From: Schistocerca nitens
Lineage: Eukaryota; Arthropoda; Insecta; Orthoptera; Acrididae
Reading direction: 5' to 3'
NCBI RefSeq assembly: GCF_023898315.1
Contig: NC_064619.1
Coordinates: forward strand, 299,684,150-299,748,149
DNA length: 64,000 nucleotides
How positions within the stretch are numbered: the stretch's first letter is position 1; the number at the start of each line of letters is the position of its first letter. The notes under the pieces were generated by a model that saw only the letters and a program-made list of their open reading frames with translations, made no database searches and was not told the DNA's origin. Of the stretch, positions 62,561 through 64,000 are shown piece after piece. A program made the position numbers and the translations under genes.

Positions 62561-64000
62561 TTTAAGTGCCAATTATTCCAACGAAATTAATCCTTAAAAC
62601 GGAACAAGGAACTCGCCGAAGTGGCGTCCAATCGAAAGACTTCTACCAGGCCATAGCGCCACGTGAAATAATAATAATAAAATAATAATAATAGTAGTAG
62701 TTAAAACGTTACAGAACTGAATGAAGCACCTACTGATGATGGCACATACTTACTAATTCATGTATGAGCAGTTATGAAAGTTTTACGCATAAAAGGCGAA
62801 TCAGACATCTCATAATTTAGCCTGGAAATACGCCTATTGCTACGGCTTCAAAATCGAGATGATTATTCCGGAGAAAAGCATGCGTCACTGGGGATATCAG
62901 AAAATAACTTCTGAACGGTTGAAATTACAAAGACAGAGCCAATATTAAGTTTTTCACGTATTTCTTTTACATGCGATAGATAATAATTATTATCAACCTT
63001 TTAGTGCACTATTTTTACTCACTGGGGACCGAGTGTCACAATACTGGCTTCAGTACGTACACGCATTAACACCTGAAAGGCCGTTCTTCCAGGTTTTCAA
63101 ACACATTACACACGTATCCAGTTTCCATCGTACCACCCGTAGCCTTATAATCTGCGTCATTTCTGTTTCACTTGCAGTAAAACAGATGACTTTCGCTGTT
63201 AGCTACACGCGTCACAAAACAGCTTGATGACATACGCTGGAACGCTTAATACACTGAGGATTATAGCCCGTGAACGTGATTGAACACTATGGAGAATTAG
63301 CATACATTTGATACGTGAAGTAGGCCTTTATGGTTAACCCTAAATGGTATATAATATGCAACAACTTGCAACACGGCTTCATTTCGTTTCCCAATGTTGC
63401 TAAATGTCCCGTAAAAAATTTCACAAAATCCGATTAATTAGGCCTTGACCAAAAGTTGTAGCTTACGGAATGTATCAAGTACGTGATGTATTAAAATATG
63501 GTCATGATTGGCCAACACGTTTTTACTCAATCTAAGGTAAATTACGAGATTCGACTTTAGCAGACGATAATTTGCGCCAGATCTATAAGCACACAAGTTG
63601 CGTGTCGCTACAGTCGTGCGTATTTCCTGCAAATAGGCTTTCAGTTAATTATCCCATAGTCTGAGGTGAATTGACTAGCGACCACAAGGGCACTGTTATG
63701 AAACAAACACAATCATAAATAAAAAAGCACTAAACCGTGGATGTACTACAGTGTAATTCTCTGCGCCCAAAATCTTTATTCTTAAGTCCGAAGGAATTTG
63801 TCACAACGAAATATTTTAGTGTAATATATTAAAAAAAAAAAAAAAAACAAGCTTCGCAGTTACCCTTAACTTACCCATTTCTGCCGAGTGTACCTAGCAA
63901 ACTGCGATTCAAATAAAATACAGTTGAATTAAAGGAGTACCACCTCATCATAAGCTAACGCGACTCATCTGTGATGCTTAGTAGAAACATTGTTGATGTA
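62561..64000. other. Terminal interval without recognisable genes
   Basis: AT-rich with an (AAT)n tract at 62666-62695 and a 17-base A run at 63831-63847. Frames at 63033-63227 and 63438-63632 are not recognisable. Confidence 0.35.

Overview
This window looks like intergenic or intronic DNA from a very large, repeat-rich insect genome. I think it is an orthopteran and most likely a locust or grasshopper of the Schistocerca type. That call rests on the density and kind of repeats. Eight copies of one tRNA-derived SINE of about 200 bp, most with clean 7-14 bp target-site duplications, lie among other tRNA-derived SINEs, two LINE families, Tc1/mariner elements and Penelope-like elements, all characteristic of Schistocerca assemblies as I remember them. 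The species is an inference, not something the sequence proves. No host gene can be called with confidence. Nearly all interpretable coding capacity belongs to mobile elements, and only one reading frame is intact: a Tc1-like transposase at 24536-25558.

Layout. 0-9 kb: LINE-B reverse transcriptase fragment (1-289), a SINE2, two SINE1 copies, an internally deleted mariner (4662-5322), a Penelope-like fragment with a GIY-YIG-type 3' end and a hammerhead ribozyme core (5560-6530), and an inverted pair of SINE3 copies (8311-8612). 9-12 kb: a nest of LINE-A tails, a dead Tc1 fragment, and an 865-bp DUF4817-type mariner-like element inserted into a LINE-A tail. 12-24 kb: a head-to-head inverted pair of Penelope-like tails, a GC-rich block that is the best host-exon candidate (13640-14040), several LINE fragments, a GC-rich block dense in TAAT motifs (21950-22170), and an unclassified element with long inverted repeats and a GA-rich core (23225-24170). 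24-26 kb: the intact Tc1 element. 28-38 kb: SINE4, a decayed Tc1, a decayed LINE-A, a MITE directly abutting a second copy of the deleted mariner (35062-35734), SINE5 and LINE-B. 41-49 kb: a SINE1 variant, a LINE-A with RT remnants, a dead DUF4817-type transposase, and a second copy of the inverted-repeat/GA-core element (48930-49900). 50-64 kb: two SINE1 copies, a LINE-A (59330-60206), a SINE5 split by a 92-bp insertion, a 356-bp near-perfect palindrome made of two Penelope-like tails (61473-61828), and a last LINE-A remnant.

How the parts relate. The SINEs carry no genes and depend on LINE machinery. The deleted mariners and the MITE depend on transposases encoded elsewhere. The elements document layered insertion: LINE-A first, then a DNA transposon into it; SINE3, then SINE1 at its edge; SINE5, then a short element into it. 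The points most worth follow-up are the Penelope tails that repeatedly occur as outward-facing inverted pairs with hammerhead-like cores, the intact Tc1 with an unusual 32-residue D-E spacing, the two mariners sharing one internal deletion, and the two copies of the inverted-repeat/GA-core element.
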